A DNA stretch of 64,000 bases from Bordetella sp. H567 (GCF_001704295.1 NZ_CP012334.1:5220084-5284083); one strand, 5' to 3'. Positions 42,982-53,165 are shown, numbered from the stretch's first letter. A program made the numbers and translations. The notes: generated by a model from the sequence alone, not told the origin.

Positions 42982-43673
42982 GCGCCCACATACCGCATAT
43001 AGCGGCTAGCCTCTTCTCCGCAATTGAATAACAAATCCAGGATGGTCACACCGTGCGAAAAATCCCCCCAAAGTTGAGGATATTCGGGATAGCCGCTGTA
43101 GTCGAACCATGTCAGTTTGATTCCCGCCGCCTCGAACAGCCGGGCATCGACATAGTCTTTCGCCGCAGGGCCGGAGATATACTCGGCGCCTGCGGCTTGG
43201 CGGCATATGTCCACCAGACGCTCCGTCTTGCCTTCGGCCAAGCGATATTCCGACGAATCGGTGATCTCAGTTTTGATTGCCAGATATTTGCATACCGCCA
43301 CGATCAGGCGACGGTTTAAATCCGACAGCAGGCTGTACTTTTCTTCCATATAGAGCGGCTCGAGCCATGATGCGATTTGGGAAAAGTATGCAGCCTTCTT
43401 GTAGTTCTGCACGATAGACCGCCAGTGCAGCGCCGCCCACTCCTCACCGTCGATTTCGGTCTCATTGATTTTCTGAAGGTATTTCCCCTTGACGCGAACC
43501 GGCACGGTGAGCCACTGCGGACCTTGAGGGGTTTTGATAAGGTTGCGATTGCGCCAATCCCGTCGAGTATATTGCATATCGTCGTAGAGTATGAACTCGT
43601 CGACCGCCGCGATCATGTCGAAGTAGCCCTTCCACGGGATATAGTTGGATTGGACGATAGCAACTTTCTTCAT
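42978..43673 (-). CDS. WbqC-family protein
   Basis: A 231-residue protein with the WbqC family layout: [43 protein letters not shown] at the N-terminus, [11 protein letters not shown], and [12 protein letters not shown]. The family occurs in O-antigen clusters that contain aminotransferases of the DegT type, and its biochemical role is unproven; it is thought to take part in making or modifying amino sugars. Position at the head of the GtrA-methyltransferase-WecE run supports that. Confidence 0.88.
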   Translation of the reverse strand: MKKVAIVQSNYIPWKGYFDMIAAVDEFILYDDMQYTRRDWRNRNLIKTPQGPQWLTVPVRVKGKYLQKINETEIDGEEWAALHWRSIVQNYKKAAYFSQIASWLEPLYMEEKYSLLSDLNRRLIVAVCKYLAIKTEITDSSEYRLAEGKTERLVDICRQAAGAEYISGPAAKDYVDARLFEAAGIKLTWFDYSGYPEYPQLWGDFSHGVTILDLLFNCGEEASRYMRYVGA

Positions 43674-43775
43674 TCGCTTGAGACTCCAATGGTCACGATA
43701 TAGGGGGGATGCGGACGTCCCGTCGCTGCGCAGATCCGACCGTTGTTTTTTGTTTAGCCTGACGATCCACGTAGC

Positions 43776-45065
43776 TTAGGCTCCCACCCAAGGCCGCAGT
43801 AGCTGCAACATACGGCCTGTCGCACCAGTATGCGACGCAGTCCAGCCCAATGCCGCATCGCGCATGGCCATGCGCCTGGGTTCATCGTGCAGCAACGTGG
43901 AGGCTATGCGCATGGCTTCACTGGCGTCGGGGACTTGTAGTGCCGCGCCGGCGGCGGTCGCATCCTCTGTAGCCTGCGCAAAGTTATGCATATGCGGGCC
44001 GACGACGACCGGTGTTCCGGCTGCGCATGCCTCGATGAAATTTTGCCCTCCCAACGGCTCGAAACCTCCACCGACGATGGCCACGTCCGCGGCGCCGTAA
44101 TAGAACGCCATCTCACCCAGCGTGTCGCCCAGCAAAACCGGCACGTCAGCCGGCGGCACCTGCGTTCCGCCCGATCGCCGCACAAAGCGCACATTATTCT
44201 TTTCCAACAGCGCAGCCGCTTCGGCAAAACGTTGTGGATGCCGCGGGATCAGCATATAGAGCGGAGCAGCGCCTTTCCGGCCGTTTATCGCGTTCCGTAT
44301 AAGCGTGGCGAAGATTTCGTCCTCGCCCTCCCGCGTGCTTGCAATGGCGACAATGGCGCGTCCTACGGTCCGCCTCCATGCCCGCCCTTCTTCCAACTGA
44401 TCGGCGGACAGGGCAACATCGAATTTCAAGTTGCCCACGACGTGGGGACAATATGCGCCAACCTGGCGCAAACGCTCTGCATCTGCCTTGGTCTGCGCAA
44501 GTACCAGATCAAGCGCTGCGTAAGCCCTCCGCAATGCCCCTCGCGCCCAGCGCGACCGGCGCACGGATCTCTCGGAGAGCCGGGCGCTGACGAGCAACAT
44601 CGAAACGCCTTGTCGCCCAGCCTCCTTTATCAGGTTCGGCCAAACTTCCCGTTCAATCAAGATACCGCAGCGAGGGGCGAAGAATCGGAGGAACCGGCGG
44701 ACCGATCCAGGGAAATCGTACGGTAGCCACGCTTGCCGCAGTTGGCCATTCGCTATCGCGTCAGGAAATAAACGGCCTCCTTCGGCACGGCCCGTGGGCG
44801 TGGTATGGGTAAGGAGTACCTGCCGCCCCTCGTCCAGCAGCGCACGGATGAGCGGCTGTGCCGCGCGTGTTTCTCCCAAGCTGACGGCATGGATCCATAT
44901 GCGACCTTTGGTACGTGGCCCCGCCTCGCTGTCGGCATAGCGGCCAAACCGAGCAGGGCCAAGGATGTCCCACTCGCCACTGCTCTTCCCGGCTCGACCG
45001 TGAATCCACAGCCAGAGGATCGGGGCGAATAGCCGAAGCAATACTGTATAGAGGAATCTCGTCAT
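43776..45065 (-). CDS. waaA: 3-deoxy-D-manno-octulosonic acid (Kdo) transferase
   Basis: A 429-residue inner-membrane-anchored GT30 enzyme that adds Kdo to lipid A precursor. An N-terminal helix (about residues 4-22) is followed by the GT30 domain: IWIHAVSLGETRAAQPLI (54-71), THTTPTGR, YLPYD-type LPYDFPGSV, EREVWPNLI, QTKADAERL, GNLKFD (about 213), IPRHPQRF, LLGDTLGEM, and VGGGFEPLGGQNFIEACAAGTPVVVGPHMHNF. Both halves of the GT-B fold are complete. waaC lies immediately upstream on the same strand (35 bases). Confidence 0.96.
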   Translation of the reverse strand: MTRFLYTVLLRLFAPILWLWIHGRAGKSSGEWDILGPARFGRYADSEAGPRTKGRIWIHAVSLGETRAAQPLIRALLDEGRQVLLTHTTPTGRAEGGRLFPDAIANGQLRQAWLPYDFPGSVRRFLRFFAPRCGILIEREVWPNLIKEAGRQGVSMLLVSARLSERSVRRSRWARGALRRAYAALDLVLAQTKADAERLRQVGAYCPHVVGNLKFDVALSADQLEEGRAWRRTVGRAIVAIASTREGEDEIFATLIRNAINGRKGAAPLYMLIPRHPQRFAEAAALLEKNNVRFVRRSGGTQVPPADVPVLLGDTLGEMAFYYGAADVAIVGGGFEPLGGQNFIEACAAGTPVVVGPHMHNFAQATEDATAAGAALQVPDASEAMRIASTLLHDEPRRMAMRDAALGWTASHTGATGRMLQLLRPWVGA

Positions 45066-45100
45066 TGGAGCGCGTCCGGATCTTCTTGATGCGGCACCTT

Positions 45101-46081
45101 CTACGCTATCAACGCCTGTTCGACGGCGGCAAGAACGGCATCGCGTGACGGCGGCGCGCCGCGGTCGCCTAGACTGGCGGTGAACGAATCGCCCACCAAG
45201 GGTGTCCGTATGGGCGTAGACGCGCGATATATACCTATCGTAGGACGCCCCAGCGCGGCCGAAAGGTGCGTCAAACCACTGTCAAGACCCACCATCATCC
45301 GCGCACCGGACAACAATTTTGCAATAGCCGTCAGGTTCATCCGCGGCACAACCTCCGCACCTTCGAATCCCTCAATCAAGGCCGTTGCTCGCAGCGTCTC
45401 CTCGTCATTGCCGGCGAGCAGGCGCAATGAACAGCCGGCCTCTCGCAACCGATGGAAAACGGCGTGCCAGTCGTCCTCGGGCCACAATTTGTCCGGCCGG
45501 CTGGCACTTGGCATGATGACGGCATATTCAGCGCCATTGCGGCGTTGATCCGTATTGACTGCTCGATGCTGGGCTTGGCGAGTGAAGGCCTGCAAACCGA
45601 AATCCGGACGCCCCATTACCGTATAGCCGAAAGTCAGCGCAGCCAGCTGCCGTTGACGCACAACGGCCGGCTGCCAGAATTCGACCTTGTGGCGGACGTC
45701 ATAAAAGAGTGAGGCCAGCGGCTCCCTGGCCGATTTCCAATCGAGCCCATGGCGTACGCCTTGGGCTTGCCGCACCAGCCATGCTGATTTCAATAGCGCC
45801 TGCATGTCGAGCACCACGTCATAACGTTTTGCGTGCAGCCGGCCGCGTAGACCACGACGCTCCGCTCGGACGTCCGCGGACCACCACGACTTCCGCCAAC
45901 GCCGATGTGCAACCTTGATGACGTTTCCAACGGCCGGATGCCAGGATGGAATTTCGGCGAATGCTTCTTCCGCAAGCCAGTCAATACGGGCATCCGGTAC
46001 GTGCCGCGCGATGTCCGACATGGCGGGCAGCATATGCACTAGGTCGCCTAGCGACGAGGTACGAACAATGAGGATTTCCAA
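45101..46081 (-). CDS. waaC: Lipopolysaccharide heptosyltransferase I
   Basis: A 326-residue GT9 enzyme that adds the first heptose to Kdo. The N-terminus is EILIVRTSSLGDLVHMLPAMSDI, then DMQALLKSA, GLDWKSAREPLASLFYDV, SASRPDKLWPEDDW and GLDSGLTHLSAALGRPTIGIY, all typical of WaaC. Translation seems to start at TTG (46081-46079), since no ATG precedes the conserved N-terminus and no clear Shine-Dalgarno sequence is visible. It is followed by waaA; upstream lies a spacer with an insertion-sequence remnant. Confidence 0.95.
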   Translation of the reverse strand: MEILIVRTSSLGDLVHMLPAMSDIARHVPDARIDWLAEEAFAEIPSWHPAVGNVIKVAHRRWRKSWWSADVRAERRGLRGRLHAKRYDVVLDMQALLKSAWLVRQAQGVRHGLDWKSAREPLASLFYDVRHKVEFWQPAVVRQRQLAALTFGYTVMGRPDFGLQAFTRQAQHRAVNTDQRRNGAEYAVIMPSASRPDKLWPEDDWHAVFHRLREAGCSLRLLAGNDEETLRATALIEGFEGAEVVPRMNLTAIAKLLSGARMMVGLDSGLTHLSAALGRPTIGIYRASTPIRTPLVGDSFTASLGDRGAPPSRDAVLAAVEQALIA

Positions 46082-46244
46082 GTGACAGGACGAAGGAAAG
46101 TTGACCTGCCGGTATTCTAAGGCCTAAACATGCGCTGCCTGGTGCGCTGCACAGCGGCCGCAAGCACGCGGACACATGCACACTGGGCTTGCCCTATCTC
46201 TCCGGACACGTCAGATGGCATGACGATGCCTGGAGAGCAGGAAG

Positions 46245-46307
46245 ATGGCACGGACCAGAAGAACCTTTACACACGAGTTCAAACGCGAGGCGGTACGCCT
46301 AGGCTGA
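46245..46307 (+). pseudogene. IS3-family transposase OrfA remnant
   Basis: A 20-codon fragment, MARTRRTFTHEFKREAVRLG then stop, preceded by GGAGAGCAGGAAG. It matches the start of IS3-family OrfA (helix-turn-helix transposase subunit), whose usual continuation is missing. The 342-base spacer 46082-46423 that holds it has no other gene. TGGGCTTGCCC near 46188 might be a degraded terminal repeat, not confirmed. The remnant marks past insertion between waaC and the following membrane glycosyltransferase gene. Confidence 0.7.
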
Positions 46308-46423
46308 ACACCAGGATAGCAACGTCTCGAAAATCGCGCTGAACCATACCGACGCGCTGATGATGACGTTGCATCGGCGCGGCCACTGCAGGTCGTCATC
46401 ATTGGTACTGTCATGGCCGGGGC

Positions 46424-48454
46424 TCATTTTTCATGCAGCCAGCTCACGTTGAAGGCCTGCGGACGAGCGAACTGGTCCCGATAGAGTCTGATTAGTATCT
46501 CCGGCGCAGGGGTTTCGGTTGGAGGGATTTCCACGCGCTGCCATCTTACCGGCTCGTCTGCCAGTGCCCCTGCAAAGCTAAGCTGGCCATCCACGGTTAC
46601 GTCATAGCGCAACCCCGTAGGCTGCCTCGGCTCCCAGAGATAAGGGAAACGCGTAGCGCTGACAAAAAACGATAAGGACTTGGCATCTGGACCTAACGGT
46701 ACCGCAAGCAACGCACAATTCACACCGGGCGGGAAACGGATCGTGATGTCGTTATACGCCTTGACAATCTGCGCGCCCTCGCAGGAGCGTCCCGCCGCGG
46801 TCGGGCCCGCTAAAGTTGTGGAGACGCTCAGGTTCGGGTGTGTCGAGCGTACCGCCCAGAACACCAAACAAAGTGAAGTGAATAAGCCAAACAGTAAAAC
46901 GGCCGGGGGCCAGAGGCGGACGACGGCCTTACGTGGCTCGATGTCAGCCTCTACCGGTAGCAGGCCCTGCGCCGCGAGCAGACACAAGGCCGGGGCGATA
47001 AGCAACACATATCGCGCCTGGGTCTCGCCCAAACACAGCACAACAAGGAAGAAAGCGGCCATCCAGGACAACGCAGCGAGCCTGAGGCCGTCAGCGCGGA
47101 ACCAAGCAATCCCTTTGATCGCTAAACAGACATATGTGAGCCCGACAATGTTTAGCCAGGAAAACCATTCGCCGCGAAAAGGCACGGTGCTCTTGGAGAC
47201 CACGTAGACCGTGTCCGGATTAAAACCGGTATAGTTCAAGGACGAGAGGCCGTAATATCCGGTTGCCGAGAATAATGTGTACGCCTTGCTCATCAAATAC
47301 TGCGGGAATGAAGATAAACCATTGATCATTTCCTGTGAGAAGCGCAGCAAGGCGACGCCCAGCCGGTCCCCCAGAGGCACGGCGTACCAGAAATACTGGC
47401 CCCACGGATAATTGCTGTTGAAGTCCTGATTTGTATGAAAGTCGATTGACGAAAGTATCTTGAAAAGCTGGAGAGGCTCCGCGGCAATAGTCCCCTGCGT
47501 CGCATGGCTCATCCCTGTACGCAGCGCGGCGTAGACGAAAATAACCACGGAGCTTCCCAGGACGAGGCGTCCCAAACGCTTTCGATCAGCAGCGGCGATG
47601 ACCCAGAACACGGTTGCTGCCAGCATCAATGGTCCGATCGACCGGAGGGCATCTCCCATGAAGATCGTGGCGGCAAGGGCCGGCGCAACGAAGGCTAATC
47701 TGCCCGTCAGGAGACGAGGTAGCAGAAGCAGGAATAAAACCACGAATATCACCGCCGCGTTATCCGTGCTGGCTAGCGTCGTCGTAAACCAGAACTCCGG
47801 AAAGACCGCAAGCAGGATAGTAGTGCAGGTGGCGACCCTCTCGCCGTACCAGCGCCGCACGCCTACGAACCAAATCGTCAACGCGACCAAGTGCAACAGC
47901 ACATTGGCTAGCTTCAGGTCAACGTACGAGCTTAGGCCGATGCCATTCAATAAGCCGGTATAGAACAGTGACCGGGTCCAATAAGTCAGGCTAGGACGCA
48001 AGTATTCGGACTGGCAACTTGCAATCCACGTCACGAAATCCCACCGTGCACGTGAGCCACAGGTCCAATAGACGCCGAAGTCGCTATTCTGTACAGAATC
48101 GTAGATCCCCGCCCACGCGAACTGCACTACCGCCACCGCCCCGACCGCCAACATGCCGGTCCAAGGCGGCCCGGCTCGATCCGGCACTGACCCGTAGCTC
48201 AACCGTGATCCGATGAAAACCAGAACCGCAGCTATTGCAGTCGGAAGAACTTTCATTGGCCATGCGGCTGGATCTGTCATCGCATAGCCTAAAATTGCGA
48301 AACAGAATACGAACAAGGCAACGGCGCGCAATAAGCTCGCTAGGACGTTCTCCCGAATTATCAAGGGGAGCGCTGGGTCTAGGATCGCGCGCCCACGAGT
48401 TGTAGCTGCGGAGGCTAGGCGGGACCAGAATGGCAAGACGCGATGCACCGACAT
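46424..48454 (-). CDS. Polytopic GT-C (ArnT/GT39-like) membrane protein
   Basis: A 676-residue protein with about 11-12 hydrophobic helices in residues 40-555 and a soluble C-terminal domain of about 110 residues. The first loop has SVQNSDFGVYWTCGS, where NSDFG resembles the acidic motif of GT-C enzymes; later come FPEFWFTTTLASTDNAAVIF and GDALRSIGP. It is likely to use a polyprenyl-linked sugar donor in the periplasm, but neither sugar nor acceptor is known. The ATG at 48454 is chosen; a frame extension to 48553 adds non-hydrophobic arginine-rich residues. It follows the large multi-domain gene on the same strand. Confidence 0.72.
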   Translation of the reverse strand: MSVHRVLPFWSRLASAATTRGRAILDPALPLIIRENVLASLLRAVALFVFCFAILGYAMTDPAAWPMKVLPTAIAAVLVFIGSRLSYGSVPDRAGPPWTGMLAVGAVAVVQFAWAGIYDSVQNSDFGVYWTCGSRARWDFVTWIASCQSEYLRPSLTYWTRSLFYTGLLNGIGLSSYVDLKLANVLLHLVALTIWFVGVRRWYGERVATCTTILLAVFPEFWFTTTLASTDNAAVIFVVLFLLLLPRLLTGRLAFVAPALAATIFMGDALRSIGPLMLAATVFWVIAAADRKRLGRLVLGSSVVIFVYAALRTGMSHATQGTIAAEPLQLFKILSSIDFHTNQDFNSNYPWGQYFWYAVPLGDRLGVALLRFSQEMINGLSSFPQYLMSKAYTLFSATGYYGLSSLNYTGFNPDTVYVVSKSTVPFRGEWFSWLNIVGLTYVCLAIKGIAWFRADGLRLAALSWMAAFFLVVLCLGETQARYVLLIAPALCLLAAQGLLPVEADIEPRKAVVRLWPPAVLLFGLFTSLCLVFWAVRSTHPNLSVSTTLAGPTAAGRSCEGAQIVKAYNDITIRFPPGVNCALLAVPLGPDAKSLSFFVSATRFPYLWEPRQPTGLRYDVTVDGQLSFAGALADEPVRWQRVEIPPTETPAPEILIRLYRDQFARPQAFNVSWLHEK

Positions 48455-48577
48455 TGTTGAAGCAATTTGGTAGTGACACAGCGGGCGCGAGCCGGCATGG
48501 GAGAAGCGGGCGTATCGGTAAGCAGGCCTGTTGCATGAACGGCCTGCGAACATAGACCTGCCGTAACTTCGACGCGA

Positions 48578-51500
48578 TCAAAGTATTCGGCCGAAACCCG
48601 GGCGGTATTCGTGTGGTTGCCACGGCCCCCACTTCCGTTCATACAGCTCGCGGTTTTGGGTAAACAACTTCGCCCGGGCGTCTACGGCCATCAAATTGAA
48701 CGACGCTGAATGGTGATGGTGGATGAAGACATCCTCTGCGCAACGCACGATATAGCCCCGTTGCTGAATTCGACGGCAGTAATCGTCGTCCTCGAACATA
48801 CCGATTCCGAACGCTTCGTCTAGATCACCCACCTCCTCGTACATCTTCCTAGACAGCGCGACGCAGAAGAATGCAGCAGTATAGATTGCAAAGGATTGGC
48901 CCATATGGCCTGCCGTATAAAGGCGCGCCGCATACTCCATTTCCTCCATCGTGTTATAGGCGATGTCGATCTTTGCTTCATTCCCTATGTTGTTGGTGAC
49001 CGGACCAACTATACCGCTCGCGGTATCGCGCTCAAGGTGTCGAACCAGCGTCCCGAGCCACCCAGGAGTCACATAGGTGTCGTTGTTCAACAACACCAGA
49101 TAGTGTCCGCGCGCGATCTTCAATCCCTGATTGTTCGCTGCGGCGAAACCCCGGTTGTCCGCATTGAGAATGATTTGGCGGTTCTTTCCACGGGTAACCC
49201 ATTCTTTCAAATATTCTGGCGTCGCGTCGCGCGAATTGTTGTCGACGACGATGACCTCGAAGTTTTTGTAATGAGTGTTCTTTTCGATACTGCGCAAGCA
49301 AGCGTCGGTCAGCTCCAACTTGTTATAGGTAACCAAGACCAAACTGACTAGCGGGGGGTTATATTGGTCGATGGCCAGACTGAGTGTGTGCGCGCGGTCA
49401 TCCCAGGTTTGACTCGAGGCAAATCGGCGCCGCTGCGTCACCTCGGCGTCGGTGGGCGGAGTGCGCAGCGCCGCCCGAATATGGTCCATGATCTCCGCCT
49501 CTTCCCGTCCAACTGATACCAAACCAGAAAACTGGGCCATCTCGGGAAGATCAACAGCCACTACGTGCCTACCCGCGCTCAGATACTCATATACCTTCAC
49601 TGGGTTGGTAGCAAGAGTCAAAGGGATGATTTTGAACAACAGCAGGCAAACGTCGAAAGCATAGAGGTAAAAGGGCAGATCTATATACTTCACCTCGCCC
49701 GTGAACTGCACGTTTGGACAATGGCGCAGACGTTCCTGAACCCCGGCGGAGTCCGCGCCTACGAGCAGCACGAGTGCGTCAGGAAAGGCCTGAGCCACTC
49801 TCTCGACCAAATCCACATCGAACCAGTGCGCAATGGCACCGTAATAGCCGATGATCTGGCGTCCGAGAGGATCTTCGAATACCTTGTCAGGTCGGGTCGC
49901 AAAATGCTCGTATTCGCAGGCGTTGCGAACGACATGCACCGAGCTATTTTTTGCACGCGCGATCTTTTCCAAGAAATCGGAGGTAACGATTACTTGGTCC
50001 GCCTCCCGCAGAATCCGTTCTTCCAACTCCAGGATGTCGGGCGCCCCATCACCGAAACCTTCATGGTGATCCATCATGTCATAAACGAGATGGCGATTCG
50101 GTAGTCGGTCGGCAAACGGTACCCAGAACGGGTGTTGCACCATCGAAATGATGGATGCAGGAGCGGCTTCGACCAGGAAGACCGCCAAGCTGGCCCGCAG
50201 ATCCTCCGTCGTTTTCGCACTGGCGGCGGCCGAATAGATCGACGGTACGCCAGCCACGTGCAAATAGACCACGTTGAGCAGACCGTCTTCGGACAGCACT
50301 TCGATACGGAAGCCGGGCTTCGGGTCGTCGATAAAGTGATTGGAAAAATAATAGGTGCGATGCCCACGACGCGCCATGCCGCGGGCGATATGCTGTGGAC
50401 GTTGAATACGAAAATGCCAGTCGATGATGCCCCAGACGAAAACATCGGCGCGGTCCTTGGCACCACGCAGCGGCGGCACCAATTGCGGCACGATGCTGGA
50501 CATGGCCTCGGGTACGGTCGTCGCCGCAGGCAGCGGCAGGCTGGCACCGCCTAACAACCTTTGCTTAAGGGCATGCTTCCAAGCTTGGGGCACGGGCGTC
50601 TTGTGATAAGCCAATCGCGCCGCAGAATGCATTTTTCTTTTCCCTAAGCGGACCACATGGCCTACAGCACGTAGCGGCTTTGTCAGGCGCCACGAGGTGC
50701 TGTGCTTGATAGCCGCGATCGTTAGGTCTCGTTCGAGCACGGCGGCTTCGCGGTCGCGCAACTCCGCGTCATGTGCCATCAACGCATGTCGCAGCTCCGC
50801 TTCACGCTTCTCCCACGCATGCGTTTGCTCCAAATACTGATGGTTGGCCAGCTTCAGTTCACTGCGTACTCGCTCCAATTGCGAACTGGACTCCCGGAGC
50901 GCCTCTTGAGCAGCACCTAGATCGGCGCGCAAGGCGGTAACTGCTTCTTCAAGGCTGGCAATCGTCGCCTTTGCCATGCCGAGCTCGACGCCGGTGGGGA
51001 TTGATTCGCGGGTTATCTCAAGACTATCGAGGCATAAGTTCAGCGATTTGATTTCCTCGCGCGCAGCGTATATGAGGAGAATCTGTTCGCCAGCCCAATA
51101 AGAGGGCTGATGGCCACTCAAGTCGACTACGCGGGAGAAGACGAGATCGAAGCGATCCGCGATCGATATAGGAATATTTTCCTGATCGAACGTTGCCTCG
51201 TGCTCATGGTGACGATCGTATTCCCGGAAAGGAACTAGCACCACCAGATATTTTCGCGCGAGGACCGCAAGATCCTTCAAGACTTCCTGTGGATTCGGAA
51301 AATGCTCCAGCGTATTAGAAGTGAACAATATGTCGTACTTAGCTTGGCTAGGGCGATTTTCTCGGCTCAAATAGTCCACCGCCTGAAATTCCGGCTTCGA
51401 ATATCGCCCACGTGCCGTCTGAATGGCCACATCGGAAAAGTCGACTCCGACAACAGGCACGTCCAATATTTGCGCTAGCAGATCCGTCCCATCACCGGTG

Positions 51501-51754
51501 GCACAGCCCCAGTCGCACATCGAGGCTTTTTCTCGTCGAATTTTTTCCGAGAACCATTTGGGCAAATTGTCGAGCGCTGTTTTATAAAAAAAACGTGTTT
51601 GCTCGGGCCCACCTAAAGATTCCCAATCATCATGGAACCGACGCGTCCAATACCCTTCGCTATTTACTACCGGCAATTTCGTTCCCATGCCATAGTCAAC
51701 GCCCCGGGCGGCGCCCTCCTCTTCATTCGAATGCGACGACAAACCCGTGCTCAT
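48578..51754 (-). CDS. Methyltransferase / coiled-coil / GT4-like / GT2 multi-domain glycosyltransferase
   Basis: A 1058-residue cytosolic chain with four parts. Residues about 60-235 are a class I methyltransferase (CDWGCATGDGTDLL, motif I at 80-93; FTSNTLEHFPNPQEVL). Residues about 255-345 form a coiled coil rich in Glu, Ala and Leu, ending in HSTSWRLTKPLRAVG, a linker common in multi-domain O-antigen transferases. Residues about 437-790 are a GT-B domain (WHFRIQRPQHIARGMARRGH, NPVKVYEYLSAGRHVV). Residues about 800-1058 are a GT2 domain (SLVLVTYNKLELTDACLRSI, LLNNDTYVTPGW, MFEDDDYCRRIQQRGY). It could build and cap a repeat unit. The ATG at 51754 precedes the first recognisable sequence; wecB is divergent, 232 bases away. 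Confidence 0.88.
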   Translation of the reverse strand: MSTGLSSHSNEEEGAARGVDYGMGTKLPVVNSEGYWTRRFHDDWESLGGPEQTRFFYKTALDNLPKWFSEKIRREKASMCDWGCATGDGTDLLAQILDVPVVGVDFSDVAIQTARGRYSKPEFQAVDYLSRENRPSQAKYDILFTSNTLEHFPNPQEVLKDLAVLARKYLVVLVPFREYDRHHEHEATFDQENIPISIADRFDLVFSRVVDLSGHQPSYWAGEQILLIYAAREEIKSLNLCLDSLEITRESIPTGVELGMAKATIASLEEAVTALRADLGAAQEALRESSSQLERVRSELKLANHQYLEQTHAWEKREAELRHALMAHDAELRDREAAVLERDLTIAAIKHSTSWRLTKPLRAVGHVVRLGKRKMHSAARLAYHKTPVPQAWKHALKQRLLGGASLPLPAATTVPEAMSSIVPQLVPPLRGAKDRADVFVWGIIDWHFRIQRPQHIARGMARRGHRTYYFSNHFIDDPKPGFRIEVLSEDGLLNVVYLHVAGVPSIYSAAASAKTTEDLRASLAVFLVEAAPASIISMVQHPFWVPFADRLPNRHLVYDMMDHHEGFGDGAPDILELEERILREADQVIVTSDFLEKIARAKNSSVHVVRNACEYEHFATRPDKVFEDPLGRQIIGYYGAIAHWFDVDLVERVAQAFPDALVLLVGADSAGVQERLRHCPNVQFTGEVKYIDLPFYLYAFDVCLLLFKIIPLTLATNPVKVYEYLSAGRHVVAVDLPEMAQFSGLVSVGREEAEIMDHIRAALRTPPTDAEVTQRRRFASSQTWDDRAHTLSLAIDQYNPPLVSLVLVTYNKLELTDACLRSIEKNTHYKNFEVIVVDNNSRDATPEYLKEWVTRGKNRQIILNADNRGFAAANNQGLKIARGHYLVLLNNDTYVTPGWLGTLVRHLERDTASGIVGPVTNNIGNEAKIDIAYNTMEEMEYAARLYTAGHMGQSFAIYTAAFFCVALSRKMYEEVGDLDEAFGIGMFEDDDYCRRIQQRGYIVRCAEDVFIHHHHSASFNLMAVDARAKLFTQNRELYERKWGPWQPHEYRPGFGRIL

Positions 51755-51986
51755 AGTTTGATAGTAGAGAATTAAAAAATCTGCGAATATCGCAACGTGT
51801 AGCCGAAAAAAAAACGGCAGGCAAAGTTCGCGGGATGGTAACATTGCGCCCGAAAATCGCCAAGCTTTGCACAAGCCGGACTTCCCAGTCTTTCCGCCGG
51901 GGTGACCTGAGCGTTGCTCATCAATAGATTCCGGGGCGATCCCCTAGAGGTTGGGCGCCACCCCAAATTACTACATAAGTAACAGC

Positions 51987-53150
51987 ATGATTATGAAAAA
52001 AAAGGTCGTTTGCATCGTCGGCACCCGGCCTGAAGCCATCAAGATGGCACCGGTCATTCGAGCCTTTAAAGAATGCGAGTGGGCCAACACCGTCGTGCTC
52101 TCGACGGGTCAGCATCGCGAGATCCTGACTCAGACCCTCAGCGATTTCGGCCTTCAGGTGGATCTGGACCTGAACGTCATGCAGGCCAATCAAAGTTTGG
52201 CCGGCCTGACGGGCCGCCTCTTCCTGCAGTTGGACGCCACCCTAGAGAGCCTCGCACCCGATCTGGTGCTAGCTCAAGGCGATACGACTACCGTCATGGT
52301 TGCCTCGGTGGTTTGTTTCTATCGACGCATTCGGTTCGGCCATGTCGAAGCGGGCCTGCGCACCGGAAATCTAGAGCATCCGTTCCCCGAGGAGTTCAAC
52401 CGCATTGTCACGGGTCGGATTGCCGCATTGCACTTCGCGCCAACGCTGATATCCAAAAACAACCTCTTGACTGAAGGCATTACCTCCGCACAGGTGAAGA
52501 TCACCGGAAATACGGTGGTGGACGCTCTGCTGGACATGGCTCGCCGGGCCGAAGCCGCAGACTTCGGTGCGGCTGGTCCACTGATCCTCGTCACGGCGCA
52601 CCGGCGTGAAAATTTCGGTGAACCGTTGAAGCGCATTTGCGCCGCCCTGCGCCGCCTGCACGATGAGTCCCCTGATCTGACGCTGGTCTACCCAGTCCAC
52701 CCCAATCCCAACATCAAAGATGTAGTGTTCGAGCTTCTCGGTGGCCTGCCGCGCATCAAACTCATTCCTCCCATGGGATATCGCGAAATGGTCGGCGTGC
52801 TCAAACGCTGCACCTTCGTCATTACGGACAGCGGTGGTCTGCAGGAGGAAGCTCCTGCCCTGGGCAAGCCCGTGCTCGTTATCCGCGAAGTTACCGAGCG
52901 TCCCGAAGCAGTTGTCGCAGGGGTCGTCAAAATCGTTGGCACCGACACGGAGGCAATCGTCTCGGAGGCATTGCGCCTGCTGCGTGACCAGGCTCACTAC
53001 ACCTCTATGAGCCGAGGCAATTCTCCCTATGGCGACGGCCATGCGAGCGCCCGCATCGTGGCGACCGCCCGCGCCGTTCTGCTCAACGAACCCGGCGGCG
53101 CCACTGCCGTCGCCGACTGGGACCTTGGGCGAACCGGTCAAAACGCCTGA
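51987..53150 (+). CDS. wecB: UDP-N-acetylglucosamine 2-epimerase (non-hydrolysing)
   Basis: A 387-residue GT-B-fold epimerase: VGTRPEAIKMAPVIRA, STGQHREIL, AQGDTTTVMVASVVCFYRRIRFGHVEAGLRTG, HPFPEEFNRIVTGRIA, VTAHRRENFGEPL, and DSGGLQEEAPALGKPVLVIREVTERPE. It makes UDP-ManNAc from UDP-GlcNAc. In Bordetella a related enzyme (WlbD) epimerises UDP-GlcNAc3NAcA instead, and these cannot be told apart by eye. No UDP-ManNAc dehydrogenase (wecC) is in the window. The ATG at 51987 (MIMKKKV) is used; 51993 is an alternative. The next gene starts 15 bases on. Confidence 0.93.
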   Translation: MIMKKKVVCIVGTRPEAIKMAPVIRAFKECEWANTVVLSTGQHREILTQTLSDFGLQVDLDLNVMQANQSLAGLTGRLFLQLDATLESLAPDLVLAQGDTTTVMVASVVCFYRRIRFGHVEAGLRTGNLEHPFPEEFNRIVTGRIAALHFAPTLISKNNLLTEGITSAQVKITGNTVVDALLDMARRAEAADFGAAGPLILVTAHRRENFGEPLKRICAALRRLHDESPDLTLVYPVHPNPNIKDVVFELLGGLPRIKLIPPMGYREMVGVLKRCTFVITDSGGLQEEAPALGKPVLVIREVTERPEAVVAGVVKIVGTDTEAIVSEALRLLRDQAHYTSMSRGNSPYGDGHASARIVATARAVLLNEPGGATAVADWDLGRTGQNA

Positions 53151-53165
53151 ATACGGTCTGCTAGT

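Noticed and set aside
46082-46423. Intact insertion sequence between waaC and the GT-C gene
   Set aside because: Only 20 codons of OrfA remain; no OrfB and no confirmed terminal repeats.
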